Counted from the stretch's first letter, positions 24,202 to 33,009 are shown. The stretch is DNA of 64,000 nt from ZC4RG20 sp963702105 (GCA_963702105.1 OY969712.1:1302001-1366000); one strand, 5' to 3'. Numbers and translations: made by a program. Notes: generated by a model from the letters alone, not told the origin.

Positions 24202-24689
24202 GCCGGCTCTTCGAGTCGGAGCAGGCGCTCGCGGCTGCGGCGGGCGGCATCGCGGTTGCCTGGCGCGCGCGCGGGCTCGGTCCGCTGCTCGTCGGGCTCA
24301 CGGGCGGTCTCGGCAGCGGCAAGTCCACCTGGGTTCGCGCGATGCTGCGCGGGCTCGGGCACGCAGGGCGCGTGCCGTCCCCGACCTACACATTAATAGA
24401 GCACTACCCCCTCGAGGGGCTCACGGTCGTGCACCTCGACCTGTATCGCCTCGCCGATCCGCTCGAGCTCGAGAACCTCGGCGTTCGCGATTGGCTCGCG
24501 GCCGAAGGTGCCTGGCTGTTCGTCGAATGGCCCGAGCGCGGCGGCCTGCTGGCCGAGCGCGTCGACCTCGTCTTCGCGTTCGAGGTCGCGGGCCCTGCCT
24601 CGCGGCGCGTGGCCGTAACGGCGCGATCCGCGGCCGGCCGGGCTGCGCTCGCCGCCTTTCGTGGCCACGACTTTAACAACTCCATCTAA
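24183..24689 (+). CDS. tsaE: tRNA threonylcarbamoyladenosine biosynthesis ATPase
   Basis: 168 aa. P-loop GGLGSGKSTWVRAML, SPTYTLIEHY and VHLDLYRLADPLELENLG are diagnostic of TsaE/YjeE. It powers the TsaBDE complex that forms t6A in ANN-decoding tRNAs. ATG 24183 lies inside the end of nnr, a common arrangement that couples translation. It ends HDFNNSI just before the amidase promoter. Confidence 0.95.
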   Translation: MVESPLSRLFESEQALAAAAGGIAVAWRARGLGPLLVGLTGGLGSGKSTWVRAMLRGLGHAGRVPSPTYTLIEHYPLEGLTVVHLDLYRLADPLELENLGVRDWLAAEGAWLFVEWPERGGLLAERVDLVFAFEVAGPASRRVAVTARSAAGRAALAAFRGHDFNNSI

Positions 24690-24715
24690 TTCCATATTTT
24701 TGAAAGCAAAAAGTC

Positions 24716-24743
24716 TTGAAATCACGGAGTAAGGCTGTAACAT
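24716..24743 (+). promoter_or_regulatory. Promoter for the amidase gene
   Basis: TTGAAA (24716-24721) and TAACAT (24738-24743) with a 16-bp spacer, in an AT-rich patch between tsaE and the amidase. The likely start point is about 25-30 nt before the GTG at 24778, leaving room for the strong ribosome binding site. Confidence 0.6.
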
Positions 24744-24777
24744 AAATCGCGGCGGCTTGTTGAGGGGAGGCCGGGGC

Positions 24778-26097
24778 GTGCATTTCGGGGTGTGGGCACG
24801 GGGAGCCTTGCTGCTGCTCCTGTCGGGTTGGGTCTTGTCCGCCGCTGCGGCGGAAGTCGAAGGCCTGCGCGTGTGGTCGGGGCCGGAGTCCACGCGCATC
24901 GTGCTCGATCTCAGCGCGGCCGCCGATCACCGTGTGTTCACGCTCGAGCATCCGAACCGGATCGTCCTCGACATCGCCCACGCCTCGCTCGCGCGCGCGC
25001 TGAAACTCGACGACGCCAAGGGCTACGTCACGGACGTGCGTACGGGATCGCGTCCCGGCGGTGAGCTGCGCATCGTCTTCGATCTCAAGCAGGCCGTGCG
25101 CCCGAAGAGTTTTCTTTTGCCCCCCAACGATCAATACGGCGACCGTCTCGTCATCGACCTGTTGCCGACGACTACGGAGACGGTCGTCAAGCGGGCGCCG
25201 CCTGCGGCGGCCGTGCGAGGGCGCGATCTCGTCGTCGTCATCGATCCGGGCCACGGCGGCGACGATCCGGGCGCTACGGGACCGCACGGCGTGCTCGAGA
25301 AGGACGTCGTGCTCGCGATCGCGCGCCGGCTGCGCACTGAGCTCGAGCGCCAACCGGGCATCCGGCCCGTGCTCACGCGCGACGGCGACTATTTCATCGA
25401 GCTCGATAAGCGCCGGGAGATCGCGCACGCGGCGCAGGCGGACCTGTTCGTCTCGATTCACGCCGACTCGTATCGCGAGCCCGACGCGCGCGGCGCGACG
25501 GTCTACGTGCTTTCGGAGCGTGGGGCCAGCGACGAGATCGCGCGGCGGCTCGCCGAGCGCGAGAACGCTTCGGACCTCATCGGCGGCGTATCGCTGGCGG
25601 ACAAGGATCCGATCCTGCGCAAGGTTCTGCTCGATCTTTCGCAGAACGCCGCGCTGAGCGCGAGCACGGCCGTCGGCGAGCATCTCATCGAACGGCTCGG
25701 CAGCGTCACCTCGATGCGCAAAAGCAACGTCCAGCGCGCGCGCTTCGTCGTGCTCAAGCAACCCGACATCCCTTCGGTCCTCGTCGAAACCGCCTACATC
25801 TCGAACCCGCATCAGGAGCGCGAGCTCGACGACTCGACCTACCAGGCGCAAATCGCGCGGGCGCTCTACGCGGGCATCCTCGACTACTTCCAGGCCAATC
25901 CGCCGCCCGGCAGCTATCTCGCCCTCAACGACACGAAGCGTGTGCGCGTGCCGATTCGCTACGTCATCGGCCGCGGCGATACGCTGTCCGACATCGCGCA
26001 TCGCTACAGAGTCAGCCTGCCCGTGCTCAAGCGCACCAACAGCCTCAAGAACGACGCGATTCAGGTCGGCCAGGTCCTGACCATCCCGCAAGGCTGA
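24778..26097 (+). CDS. N-acetylmuramoyl-L-alanine amidase (AmiC type) with AMIN and LysM domains
   Basis: 439 aa. The start is GTG 24778, chosen because AGGGGAGG sits 7 nt upstream and the protein then begins with a clean signal peptide (LLLLLSGWVLSAAAA). An AMIN domain (about 28-125: LRVWSGPESTRIVLDLS) is followed by the zinc amidase_3 domain (VVVIDPGHGGDDPGATG, SIHADSYREP, VLVETAYISNPHQE) and a C-terminal LysM (YVIGRGDTLSDIAHRYRVS). It hydrolyses the amide between MurNAc and the stem peptide during cell separation; the AMIN and LysM target it to septal wall. Its stop overlaps the inverted repeat at 26097-26150. Confidence 0.95.
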   Translation: MHFGVWARGALLLLLSGWVLSAAAAEVEGLRVWSGPESTRIVLDLSAAADHRVFTLEHPNRIVLDIAHASLARALKLDDAKGYVTDVRTGSRPGGELRIVFDLKQAVRPKSFLLPPNDQYGDRLVIDLLPTTTETVVKRAPPAAAVRGRDLVVVIDPGHGGDDPGATGPHGVLEKDVVLAIARRLRTELERQPGIRPVLTRDGDYFIELDKRREIAHAAQADLFVSIHADSYREPDARGATVYVLSERGASDEIARRLAERENASDLIGGVSLADKDPILRKVLLDLSQNAALSASTAVGEHLIERLGSVTSMRKSNVQRARFVVLKQPDIPSVLVETAYISNPHQERELDDSTYQAQIARALYAGILDYFQANPPPGSYLALNDTKRVRVPIRYVIGRGDTLSDIAHRYRVSLPVLKRTNSLKNDAIQVGQVLTIPQG

Positions 26098-26150
26098 AAA
26101 TGGGGTCAGAGCCCTTTTTCGATCCCGAAAAAGGGCTCTGACCCCATTTT
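26097..26150. repeat. GGGGTCAGAGCCC palindrome, copy 1
   Basis: 25-bp perfect arms with a 4-nt loop; each arm contains GGGGTCAGAGCCCTTTTTCG. It begins at the last base of the amidase stop and ends four bases before the mutL -10, so it can act as a terminator between the two genes. Related copies are at 44101-44191 and, in short form, 48944-48971. Confidence 0.9.
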
Positions 26151-26153
26151 CGA

Positions 26154-26159
26154 TACAAT
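26154..26159 (+). promoter_or_regulatory. -10 element of mutL
   Basis: TACAAT lies 6 bases before the mutL GTG (26166) and directly after the palindrome. No ribosome binding site fits between. Together these suggest a leaderless mutL mRNA. No -35 hexamer is visible; the palindrome occupies that place. Confidence 0.45.
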
Positions 26160-26165
26160 CGCCGC

Positions 26166-28190
26166 GTGGCGATCCGCATCCTCCCTTCCCAGCTCATCGA
26201 TCAGATCGCGGCCGGCGAGGTCGTCGAGCGGCCGGCGTCCGTCGTCAAGGAGCTCTGCGAGAACGCGCTCGACGCGCGCGCGCAGTCGATCGAGATCGAT
26301 ATCGAGGCCGGCGGCACGCGGCTGATCCGCATCACGGACGACGGCCACGGCATCGATCGCGACGAGCTGCCCCTCGCGCTGTCCCGGCACGCGACGAGCA
26401 AGATCGCGACGCTCGAGGACCTCGAGGCGCTCTCGACGATGGGCTTTCGCGGGGAGGCGCTGCCGAGCATCGCCTCGGTGTCGCGTCTTACGCTGACTTC
26501 GCGCGCGGCCGGGGCCGAAGGCGCCTGGGCCGTGGCCGCGGACGGCGGGGAGCTCGCCGAGCCGAGGCCGGCGCCCCATCCCTTCGGCACGACCGTCGAG
26601 GTCCGCGATCTCTTCTTCAATACGCCCGCTAGGCGGAAGTTCCTGCGCGCGGAACGGACAGAGATGAGTCATGTCGACGCCGTCGTAAAGAGCCTCGCGC
26701 TCGCGCGCAGCAACGTCGAGTTTCGCCTGCGTCACAACCAGCGCGTGACGTTCCGGCTGCCGGCCGCGAGCGACCGCGCGGGGCGGGAAGCCCGCATCGC
26801 CGAGCTCTGCGGCGCGGAATTCCTCGCGCAGGCCCGCTACTTCGAGCGCGAGATCGAGGGGCTGCGCATCTGGGGCTGGCTCGCGGCGCCGACGTTCTCG
26901 CGCAGCCAGCCCGACATGCAGTACACGTTCGTCAACGGCCGCTTCGTGCGCGACAAGCTCCTGCGCCACGCCGCGCGGCTCGGCTATCAGGACGTGCTCT
27001 ACCAATCGCGTCAGCCCGCGTTCGTGCTGTTCCTCGCGCTCGACCCGCGCCGCGTCGATGCCAACGCGCATCCAGCCAAGCTCGAGATCCGCTTTCGCGA
27101 CTCGCGGCTCGTGCACGACTTCGTATTCCGCAGCGTCGAGGCGGCGCTCGCCGCGACGTTCGAGACGGGCCCCGCGGCGGACCGCGAGGGTCGCGGTCCG
27201 CAAATCGCGCCGGCCGCCCCGGGCGAAGGCCTCCCGACGCCCGCCGGTACCGGCTTCGCGGCTGCCACGGCGGAGGCCGTCGATGCGGCGGCGCAGGTTC
27301 CCCCGGCGCCGTTCCGGCTGCGGGGCGCGCAGCCCGGCTTCGCCCAAGGGGCGTTGGGCTTATCGACCGGCGTGCGCGAGCACGCAGCGCTGCTCGCCCG
27401 GCTCCATTCGAGTTCGCCCGCGGGCGCCGACCTCGATCCCCACGGCCACGCTCACGCGGGAACCCACGCCCACGCGGGAACCGACGGCCACGCCCACGCG
27501 GACACTCACGGCCACGCCCATTACGCCGGCTACAGTCGCGGCCAGGACGCTCTCGGCGTTCGCGCGCCGGTCGGGAGCCCGGCCGAGATGCCCGCGGAAG
27601 CCCACGTGCCGCCGCTCGGGTTCGCGCTCGCCCAGCTCGGCGGCATCTACGTGCTCGCGGAGAACGCCGACGGGCTCGTCATCGTGGACATGCACGCGGC
27701 GCATGAACGAATCACGTACGAGCGGCTCAAAGCCGCGTTAGGCGAGGACAAGCTCAAGGCGCAGCCCCTGCTCGTACCCGTCGACGTGAGCGTCGCCGCG
27801 CGCGAGGCCGATTGCGCCGAGGAACGGCGGGAAGAGCTCGAGCGCCTCGGGCTCGTCGTCGTCCGGCGCGGCCCGCAGGCCGTGCAGGTGCAGGCCATGC
27901 CGGCGCTGCTCGAGGGCGGGGACATCGCAGGCCTCGTGCGCGACGTGCTGGCCGATCTCGCCGAGAATGCGGGCGCCGGACGCCTCGAGTCCCGCCTCAA
28001 CGAGCTGCTCGGCACCATGGCCTGCCGTGCGGCCGTGCGGGCGCATCGCCGGCTCGAGCTTGCAGAGATGAACGCGCTGCTGCGCCAGATGGAGGGGACG
28101 GAGCGCAGCGGCCAGTGCAACCACGGGCGGCCGACCTGGACGCGGATCAGTCTGGCCGAGCTCGACAGGCTGTTCCTGCGAGGGCAGTAG
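26166..28190 (+). CDS. mutL: DNA mismatch repair protein MutL with endonuclease motif and His-rich linker
   Basis: 674 aa. Start GTG 26166 is fixed by the family N-terminus (AIRILPSQLIDQIAAGEVV). GHKL ATPase motifs include ELCENALDA, DDGHGI and TMGFRGEALPSIASV. The C-terminal dimerisation domain carries DMHAAHERITYE, an endonuclease motif of the DQHA(X)2E(X)4E type with Met for Gln, plus ACRAAVRAH and QCNHGRPTW, so it should nick DNA itself, as in Pseudomonas and unlike E. coli. The linker (about residues 426-452) has ten histidines in about 27 residues, in blocks such as HGHAH and THAHAGT. It lies upstream of miaA, the usual order. Confidence 0.95.
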   Translation: MAIRILPSQLIDQIAAGEVVERPASVVKELCENALDARAQSIEIDIEAGGTRLIRITDDGHGIDRDELPLALSRHATSKIATLEDLEALSTMGFRGEALPSIASVSRLTLTSRAAGAEGAWAVAADGGELAEPRPAPHPFGTTVEVRDLFFNTPARRKFLRAERTEMSHVDAVVKSLALARSNVEFRLRHNQRVTFRLPAASDRAGREARIAELCGAEFLAQARYFEREIEGLRIWGWLAAPTFSRSQPDMQYTFVNGRFVRDKLLRHAARLGYQDVLYQSRQPAFVLFLALDPRRVDANAHPAKLEIRFRDSRLVHDFVFRSVEAALAATFETGPAADREGRGPQIAPAAPGEGLPTPAGTGFAAATAEAVDAAAQVPPAPFRLRGAQPGFAQGALGLSTGVREHAALLARLHSSSPAGADLDPHGHAHAGTHAHAGTDGHAHADTHGHAHYAGYSRGQDALGVRAPVGSPAEMPAEAHVPPLGFALAQLGGIYVLAENADGLVIVDMHAAHERITYERLKAALGEDKLKAQPLLVPVDVSVAAREADCAEERREELERLGLVVVRRGPQAVQVQAMPALLEGGDIAGLVRDVLADLAENAGAGRLESRLNELLGTMACRAAVRAHRRLELAEMNALLRQMEGTERSGQCNHGRPTWTRISLAELDRLFLRGQ

Positions 28191-28219
28191 CCGCACGCGG
28201 CCGTCCGCCGCCTTCGGGC

Positions 28220-28273
28220 GATTCGACTCCGCGGGATTCGACCCTTGCGAGATTCGATACCCCGAGATTCGAC
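28220..28273. repeat. Four GATTCGAC direct repeats upstream of miaA
   Basis: GATTCGAC (third copy GATTCGAT) occurs at 28220, 28235, 28251 and 28266, a 15-16 bp period, filling the mutL-miaA spacer and ending 6 bases before the miaA start. The spacing is about one and a half helical turns. It could be a protein-binding array or simple tandem duplication. Confidence 0.7.
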
Positions 28274-28279
28274 CCGGAG

Positions 28280-29260
28280 ATGACGCGACCCGTGCCCGCC
28301 GACGAAGCGCTCCAAGGCGACCTCCGATGCATCTGCCTCACGGCGCCCACGGCCTGCGGCAAGACCGAGCTCGCGCTGGAGCTCGCGCGCCGTCTGCCCG
28401 TCGAGATCGTCAGCGTCGATTCGGCCATGGTCTATCGCGGCATGGACATCGGCACGGCCAAGCCCGACGCCGCCGTGCGCACGGCCGTGCCCCATCACGT
28501 CGTCGACGTGGCCGATCCGGCCGAGCCCTACTCGGCGGGCCGCTTCCTGGCCGACGCGACGGCCGCGATCGCCGCGGTCCGCGCGCGCGGCGGGCTGCCG
28601 CTGCTCGTCGGGGGAACCTTGCTCTATCTACGGGCACTAAGGCAGGGACTGGCCGCGCTTCCGGCCGCCGATCCCGTGCTGCGCGCCGAGCTCGACGCCG
28701 AGGCGGCCCGGCACGGCTGGGCCGCGCTGCATGCCCGGCTCGAACGGCTAGACCCGGACGCCGCCCGGCGCATCGAGCCGACGGACCGGCAGCGTATCCA
28801 GCGCGCGCTCGAAGTCTGCCTGCTCACGGGGCGCGCGCTGACCGAGCTGCAGCGGACCGGCGCGGCGGGACCGGGCTTGAACGCGACGACTTTGGCGCTG
28901 CTGCCGCCTTCCCGGGAGGTGCTGCGGGCGCGCATCGAACGGCGCTTCGACGCGATGGTCGAAGCAGGTTTTGTGATGGAGGTTCAGGAATTGCGGGCCC
29001 GGGGCGACCTTGGTATGGATACACCCTCGATGCGCGCGGTAGGCTATAGACAGCTTTGGGGTTACCTGGCCGAGCAGTACGATTGGCCGACGGCCCGCGC
29101 CAAGGCCCTGACCGCGACGCGGCAGCTCGCGAAGCGCCAGATGACGTGGCTTCGGTCGGAGAGGGAAGTCGAGAGGCTCGAGGCATTTTCTCCGGATCTG
29201 GCAGAGAAATTGCTGGAGCGCATCGGTTCGGAGTTCGAAGGGTGGAATGAGACCCTTTAG
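28280..29260 (+). CDS. miaA: tRNA dimethylallyltransferase
   Basis: 326 aa. P-loop APTACGKTELALELA, SVDSAMVYRGMDIGTAKPD, LVGGTLLYLRALRQGL and QRIQRALEV are diagnostic. It prenylates A37 of UNN-decoding tRNAs. ATG 28280 has GGAG only 1 nt away, too close for normal use, so initiation may rely on coupling or on the repeat-rich leader. Located between mutL and hfq as in most Gammaproteobacteria. Confidence 0.95.
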   Translation: MTRPVPADEALQGDLRCICLTAPTACGKTELALELARRLPVEIVSVDSAMVYRGMDIGTAKPDAAVRTAVPHHVVDVADPAEPYSAGRFLADATAAIAAVRARGGLPLLVGGTLLYLRALRQGLAALPAADPVLRAELDAEAARHGWAALHARLERLDPDAARRIEPTDRQRIQRALEVCLLTGRALTELQRTGAAGPGLNATTLALLPPSREVLRARIERRFDAMVEAGFVMEVQELRARGDLGMDTPSMRAVGYRQLWGYLAEQYDWPTARAKALTATRQLAKRQMTWLRSEREVERLEAFSPDLAEKLLERIGSEFEGWNETL

Positions 29261-29263
29261 CAT

Positions 29264-29291
29264 GTGTTAATATACACCGGTCGGTTAACAC
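29264..29291. promoter_or_regulatory. Inverted repeat upstream of hfq
   Basis: GTGTTAA and TTAACAC, perfect 7-bp arms with a 14-nt spacer, in an AT-rich patch right after miaA. The spacer contains TATACACCGG. It may be an operator or part of an hfq promoter; I could not place a clean -35/-10 pair. Confidence 0.3.
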
Positions 29292-29397
29292 TGTTCCGTA
29301 AGTGGGATCGAAAAGCGGAACGAGATTTCAGGAACGCACCGGCTGCGGTTGAACTTCGGACCTGATCTCGAAAACCCTAACAATAAAGGAGACCTCC

Positions 29398-29640
29398 ATG
29401 CCCAAAGGTCAGTCGCTCCAAGACCCGTTCCTGAACGCGCTGCGCAAAGAGAAGGTTCCAGTCTCCATATACCTCGTCAATGGCATCAAGCTTCAAGGAC
29501 AAATCGATTCGTTCGACCAATTCGTCGTGCTGCTCCGGAATTCCGTCAGCCAGATGGTCTACAAGCATGCGATTTCGACGGTCGTCCCGGCGCGCAATGT
29601 GCGCCTCGCCGCGGCCGACGACGATGACGCAGAGGACTGA
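29398..29640 (+). CDS. hfq: RNA chaperone Hfq
   Basis: 80 aa. Sm1 and Sm2 motifs are intact: LQDPFLNALRKEKVPVSIYL, NGIKLQGQIDSFDQFVVLL and YKHAISTVVP. Forms hexamers that pair small RNAs with mRNAs. ATG 29398 follows AAAGGAGACCTCC, a strong site. The C-terminus is a short acidic tail (ADDDDAED), shorter than in enterobacteria. First of the hfq-hflX-hflK-hflC group. Confidence 0.98.
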   Translation: MPKGQSLQDPFLNALRKEKVPVSIYLVNGIKLQGQIDSFDQFVVLLRNSVSQMVYKHAISTVVPARNVRLAAADDDDAED

Positions 29641-29669
29641 CCGCAAAGCGGCTGGTCGAGGAGCGCCGC

Positions 29670-30944
29670 TTGCTTGAGCGTGCTCGCACCGCCGAACGAT
29701 CCCTGCTAGTTCACATCGGCCTCGGCCGATCCTGCTACGAAGACGAAATCCAGGAGTTCGAAGCGCTCGCGGAGTCGGCCGGTGCCGCCGTCGTCGGCCG
29801 GCTGCACGCGCAGCGCGCGAAGCCCGACGCACGGTTCTTCCTAGGCACGGGTAAGACGGAGGAGCTCGCCGCGCTCGCGGCCGAGACAAAAGCCGATCTC
29901 GTGCTCGTGAACCGGCAGCTCAGCGCCGGGCAGGAGCGCAACCTCGAGCGCCGCCTTGGCGCCCGCGTGCTCGATCGCAACGGCCTGATCCTCGACATCT
30001 TCGCGCAGCGCGCGGCGAGCTTCGAGGGCAAGCTGCAGGTCGAGCTCGCTCAGCTCGAGCATTTGTCCACGCGCCTGGTGCGCGGCTGGACTCACCTGGA
30101 GCGGCAGAAGGGCGGCATCGGTCTGCGCGGTCCAGGCGAGACGCAGCTCGAGACGGACCGCCGTCTGCTCGGCCGGCGCATCCGGCATCTCAAGGAGCGC
30201 CTCGAGCGCGTGGAGCGTCAGCGCCAGACGGGAAGAAAGGAACGCGTGCGCGCAGGTCTCCCGCTCGTCGCGCTCGTCGGCTACACGAACGCGGGCAAGA
30301 CGACCCTGTTCAACGCGCTGTCGGGCGCGCACCTCGAGGCCAAGAATCAGCTTTTCGCGACGCTCGACCCGACGGTCCGCCGGCTCGATCTCGGCGGCGA
30401 CGAAGTGCTGCTCGCGGACACGGTCGGTTTCGTGCGCGACCTTCCGCACGAGCTCGTGGCCGCGTTTCGCGCCACGCTGACGGAGACGCGCGAGGCGTCG
30501 CTGCTGCTGCACGTCGTGGACGCGAGCGACCCGCACCATGCCGACCGCATGGCGCAGGTCGAGACGGTCCTCGAGCAGATCGGCGCCGGGGAGGTGCCAC
30601 GGATCGAGGTGTACAATAAGGCCGATCAGATCCCCGACGACGGGGAAGCGCGCCAGGAGACGGCTTCGAAGCTGTTCGTATCGGCCGTGACGGGCGAAGG
30701 GCTTCCGACCCTGATCGAGACCGTTCGTTCGGCGGCGCTGGGCGGCCGCGTGGCGCGCCGGCTCAGGCTGGGCCCGCAGCACAGCCGCATCAGGGCCAAG
30801 CTCTTCGACTGGCATGCAGTCCGCGGCGAGACCCCGGACCCGGCCGGCGGCTGGACGCTCGACGTGGAGCTCACGGCCAGCCGCTGGCGGGAGCTCTGCA
30901 GCAACGAAGGTTTGTCGCAGGACGAAACGACACAGACGGTGTGA
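29670..30944 (+). CDS. hflX: Ribosome-associated GTPase HflX
   Basis: 424 aa from TTG 29670 with GAGGAG 6 nt upstream. N-terminal HflX domain (LFLGTGKTEEL-like segment FFLGTGKTEELAAL, ILDIFAQRAASFEGKLQVEL, GGIGLRGPGETQLETDRR), then the G domain with GYTNAGKTTLFNAL, LADTVGFVRDLP and YNKAD. It splits stalled ribosomes. The gap from hfq is 29 nt, consistent with one transcript. Confidence 0.95.
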   Translation: MLERARTAERSLLVHIGLGRSCYEDEIQEFEALAESAGAAVVGRLHAQRAKPDARFFLGTGKTEELAALAAETKADLVLVNRQLSAGQERNLERRLGARVLDRNGLILDIFAQRAASFEGKLQVELAQLEHLSTRLVRGWTHLERQKGGIGLRGPGETQLETDRRLLGRRIRHLKERLERVERQRQTGRKERVRAGLPLVALVGYTNAGKTTLFNALSGAHLEAKNQLFATLDPTVRRLDLGGDEVLLADTVGFVRDLPHELVAAFRATLTETREASLLLHVVDASDPHHADRMAQVETVLEQIGAGEVPRIEVYNKADQIPDDGEARQETASKLFVSAVTGEGLPTLIETVRSAALGGRVARRLRLGPQHSRIRAKLFDWHAVRGETPDPAGGWTLDVELTASRWRELCSNEGLSQDETTQTV

Positions 30945-30950
30945 TTTGCA

Positions 30951-32087
30951 ATGGCATGGGACGACGGAGACAACAAGGGTAATCCCTGGCGAGGGTCGGA
31001 CGGCAAGAAAGGCCCGACCGATCTCGATGCCATCGTCAAGGATTTCCAGCGACGCCTCGCGCGGCTGTTCAGCGGCCGCGGGCCGAGCCGGTCCGGCGGC
31101 GGGCATTCGGGCATGGGCTCGAGCCTGATCCTCGGCGGCATCGTCGTCCTTTTCCTCGTCTGGGTGCTCAGCGGGTTCTATAAGGTCGACGCCGCCGAGC
31201 GCGGCATCGTGCTGCGTTTCGGCGATTACCGCGCGACGACTCAGCCGGGTCTGCGCTGGCATTGGCCTTGGCCCATCGAGGGCGTCGAGAAGGTCAACAC
31301 GGGCCGCACGGAAACCTGGCGTTACCAGGGCAGCATGCTGACGCGCGACGAGAACATCGTCGACGTCGAGCTCGTCGTGCAGTACCGGCGCGCGGATCCC
31401 GTCAAGTACCTGTTCAGCGTGCGCGAGCCCGACGAGACGCTGCACGACGTGACGCAGAGTGCCATCCGCGAGGTCGTCGGCAAGAACGACCTCGACTTCA
31501 TCCTCACGCAGGGCCGCGAGGAGATCGCGTCCCAGACGAAGGACCTGCTGCAAAGCACGCTCGACAACTACGGCACGGGCATCAAGGTCTACGAGGTGAA
31601 CCTGCAGGAGGCGAACTTCCCGCGCGAAGTCGAGGCCGCCGTGCAGGACGCCGTCAAGGCGCGCGAGGACCGTGAGCGCGCGATCCTGGAGGCGCAGAAA
31701 TACACGAACGGCGTGCTCCCGCGCGCACGCGGCAAGGCCGCCCAGCAGACGCAGGAGGCCGAGGCCTACCGCGACCAGGTCGTCGCGCAGGCGCAGGGCG
31801 ATACGGCCCGTTTCCTGGACATTCTGGGCGAGTACACGAAGGCGCCGGACATCACGCGCCGGCGCATGTATCTCGATACGGTCGAAGCGATCCTCTCGCA
31901 CTCGACCAAGGTCCTCGTCGATACGGGGAACAGCAACAACATGATCTATCTGCCGCTCGATCAGCTCATGAAGCAGCGGCGCGAAGCGGACGACGCGAAG
32001 CAGTCACAGGTCGCGGCCGGTGTCGCTGCGGCGCCGGCCGACGCCGCTCCGAGCTCGAGCGCCGTTCGCGTGCGCCCGAGCCGCTGA
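30951..32087 (+). CDS. hflK: FtsH modulator HflK
   Basis: 378 aa. Gly/Asp-rich cytoplasmic N-terminus (MAWDDGDNKGNPWRG), one membrane helix (LILGGIVVLFLVWVLSGFY), then the SPFH/prohibitin domain (VDAAERGIVLRFGDY, WRYQGSMLTRDENIVDVEL) and a charged coiled coil. With HflC it forms the periplasm-facing cage around FtsH. ATG 30951 comes 6 nt after hflX with little ribosome binding site, so translation is probably coupled. It ends in a low-complexity Ala/Ser tail. Confidence 0.96.
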   Translation: MAWDDGDNKGNPWRGSDGKKGPTDLDAIVKDFQRRLARLFSGRGPSRSGGGHSGMGSSLILGGIVVLFLVWVLSGFYKVDAAERGIVLRFGDYRATTQPGLRWHWPWPIEGVEKVNTGRTETWRYQGSMLTRDENIVDVELVVQYRRADPVKYLFSVREPDETLHDVTQSAIREVVGKNDLDFILTQGREEIASQTKDLLQSTLDNYGTGIKVYEVNLQEANFPREVEAAVQDAVKAREDRERAILEAQKYTNGVLPRARGKAAQQTQEAEAYRDQVVAQAQGDTARFLDILGEYTKAPDITRRRMYLDTVEAILSHSTKVLVDTGNSNNMIYLPLDQLMKQRREADDAKQSQVAAGVAAAPADAAPSSSAVRVRPSR

Positions 32088-32121
32088 GAGCCGCCGCGAG
32101 GAGCCGCCCCCAGGAGCCGCC

Positions 32122-33009
32122 ATGAGCACCCGCTTCAATCTGATTCTCGTCGCGCTCGTCATCCTCGCGGTTGTCGTGCGCCTCTCCGTGTTCACTGTGG
32201 ACATGCGCGAGCACGTGCTCACGTTTCGTTTCGGCGAAATCGTGGCGGTGGACAGCCACCCGGGCCTGCATTTCAAGTGGCCGTTCGTGAACACGATAAT
32301 GCGCTTCCCGGATCGCGTGCTCACGTACGAGAACTCCGAAGAGAAGTTTCTGACGGGCGAGAAAAAGAACCTCATCGTCGATTACTTCGTGACGTGGCGG
32401 ATTACGGACCCGTCGCAGTACTACCGCGCAGTGCACGGCAGCGAGGAGGGCGCCATCCAGCGCCTCTCGGCCATCGTCAAGGAAGGCATCAAGGCCGCGA
32501 TCAGCCGGCGTACCGTGCAGGAAGTCGTCTCGGCGGAACGCTCCGAGCTCATGGACAACATGCTTGTGCAGGCGCGCAAGCGCTCGAAGGAGCTCGGCAT
32601 CGATCTCGTGGACGTGCGCGTCAAGCGCATCGACCTTTCGGACGAGGTCAGCGATTCCGTTTACAGCCGCATGCGCCAGGAGCGCCAGCGCGTGGCCGAG
32701 CAGCTGCGCGCGGAGGGCGACGAGGAATCTCAGCGCATCCGCGCGGACGCGGATCGGCAAACGACGGTCATCGCGGCCGACGCTTACAGGGACGCGGAGA
32801 AGATCCGCGGCGAGGGCGACGCCAAGGCGGCGGACATTTACGCGAAGGCCTACGGTCAGAACCCGAAGTTCTACGATTTCTATCGCAGTATGCTCGCCTA
32901 CAGGAAGTCGATCGGCGGCCCGAACGACGTGCTCGTGCTCAAGCCCGATAGCGACTTCTTCCAGTTCCTGCAGAACGAGTTCGGCGCCGAGGCGGTTCGC
33001 GGGCAGTAA
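32122..33009 (+). CDS. hflC: FtsH modulator HflC
   Basis: 295 aa from ATG 32122 (AGGAG 5 nt upstream). Membrane anchor LILVALVILAVVVRLSVF, then the SPFH domain (EHVLTFRFGEIVAV, YFVTWRITDPSQYYRAV) and the coiled-coil region rich in ADADRQ-type residues. It ends KPDSDFFQFLQNEFG, typical of HflC. Partner of HflK. Confidence 0.96.
   Translation: MSTRFNLILVALVILAVVVRLSVFTVDMREHVLTFRFGEIVAVDSHPGLHFKWPFVNTIMRFPDRVLTYENSEEKFLTGEKKNLIVDYFVTWRITDPSQYYRAVHGSEEGAIQRLSAIVKEGIKAAISRRTVQEVVSAERSELMDNMLVQARKRSKELGIDLVDVRVKRIDLSDEVSDSVYSRMRQERQRVAEQLRAEGDEESQRIRADADRQTTVIAADAYRDAEKIRGEGDAKAADIYAKAYGQNPKFYDFYRSMLAYRKSIGGPNDVLVLKPDSDFFQFLQNEFGAEAVRGQ

Noticed and set aside
24673..26091. 472-codon leftward frame opposite the amidase
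   Set aside because: Shadow of the AMIN/amidase_3/LysM gene, with low-complexity Arg/Asp composition and no domain.
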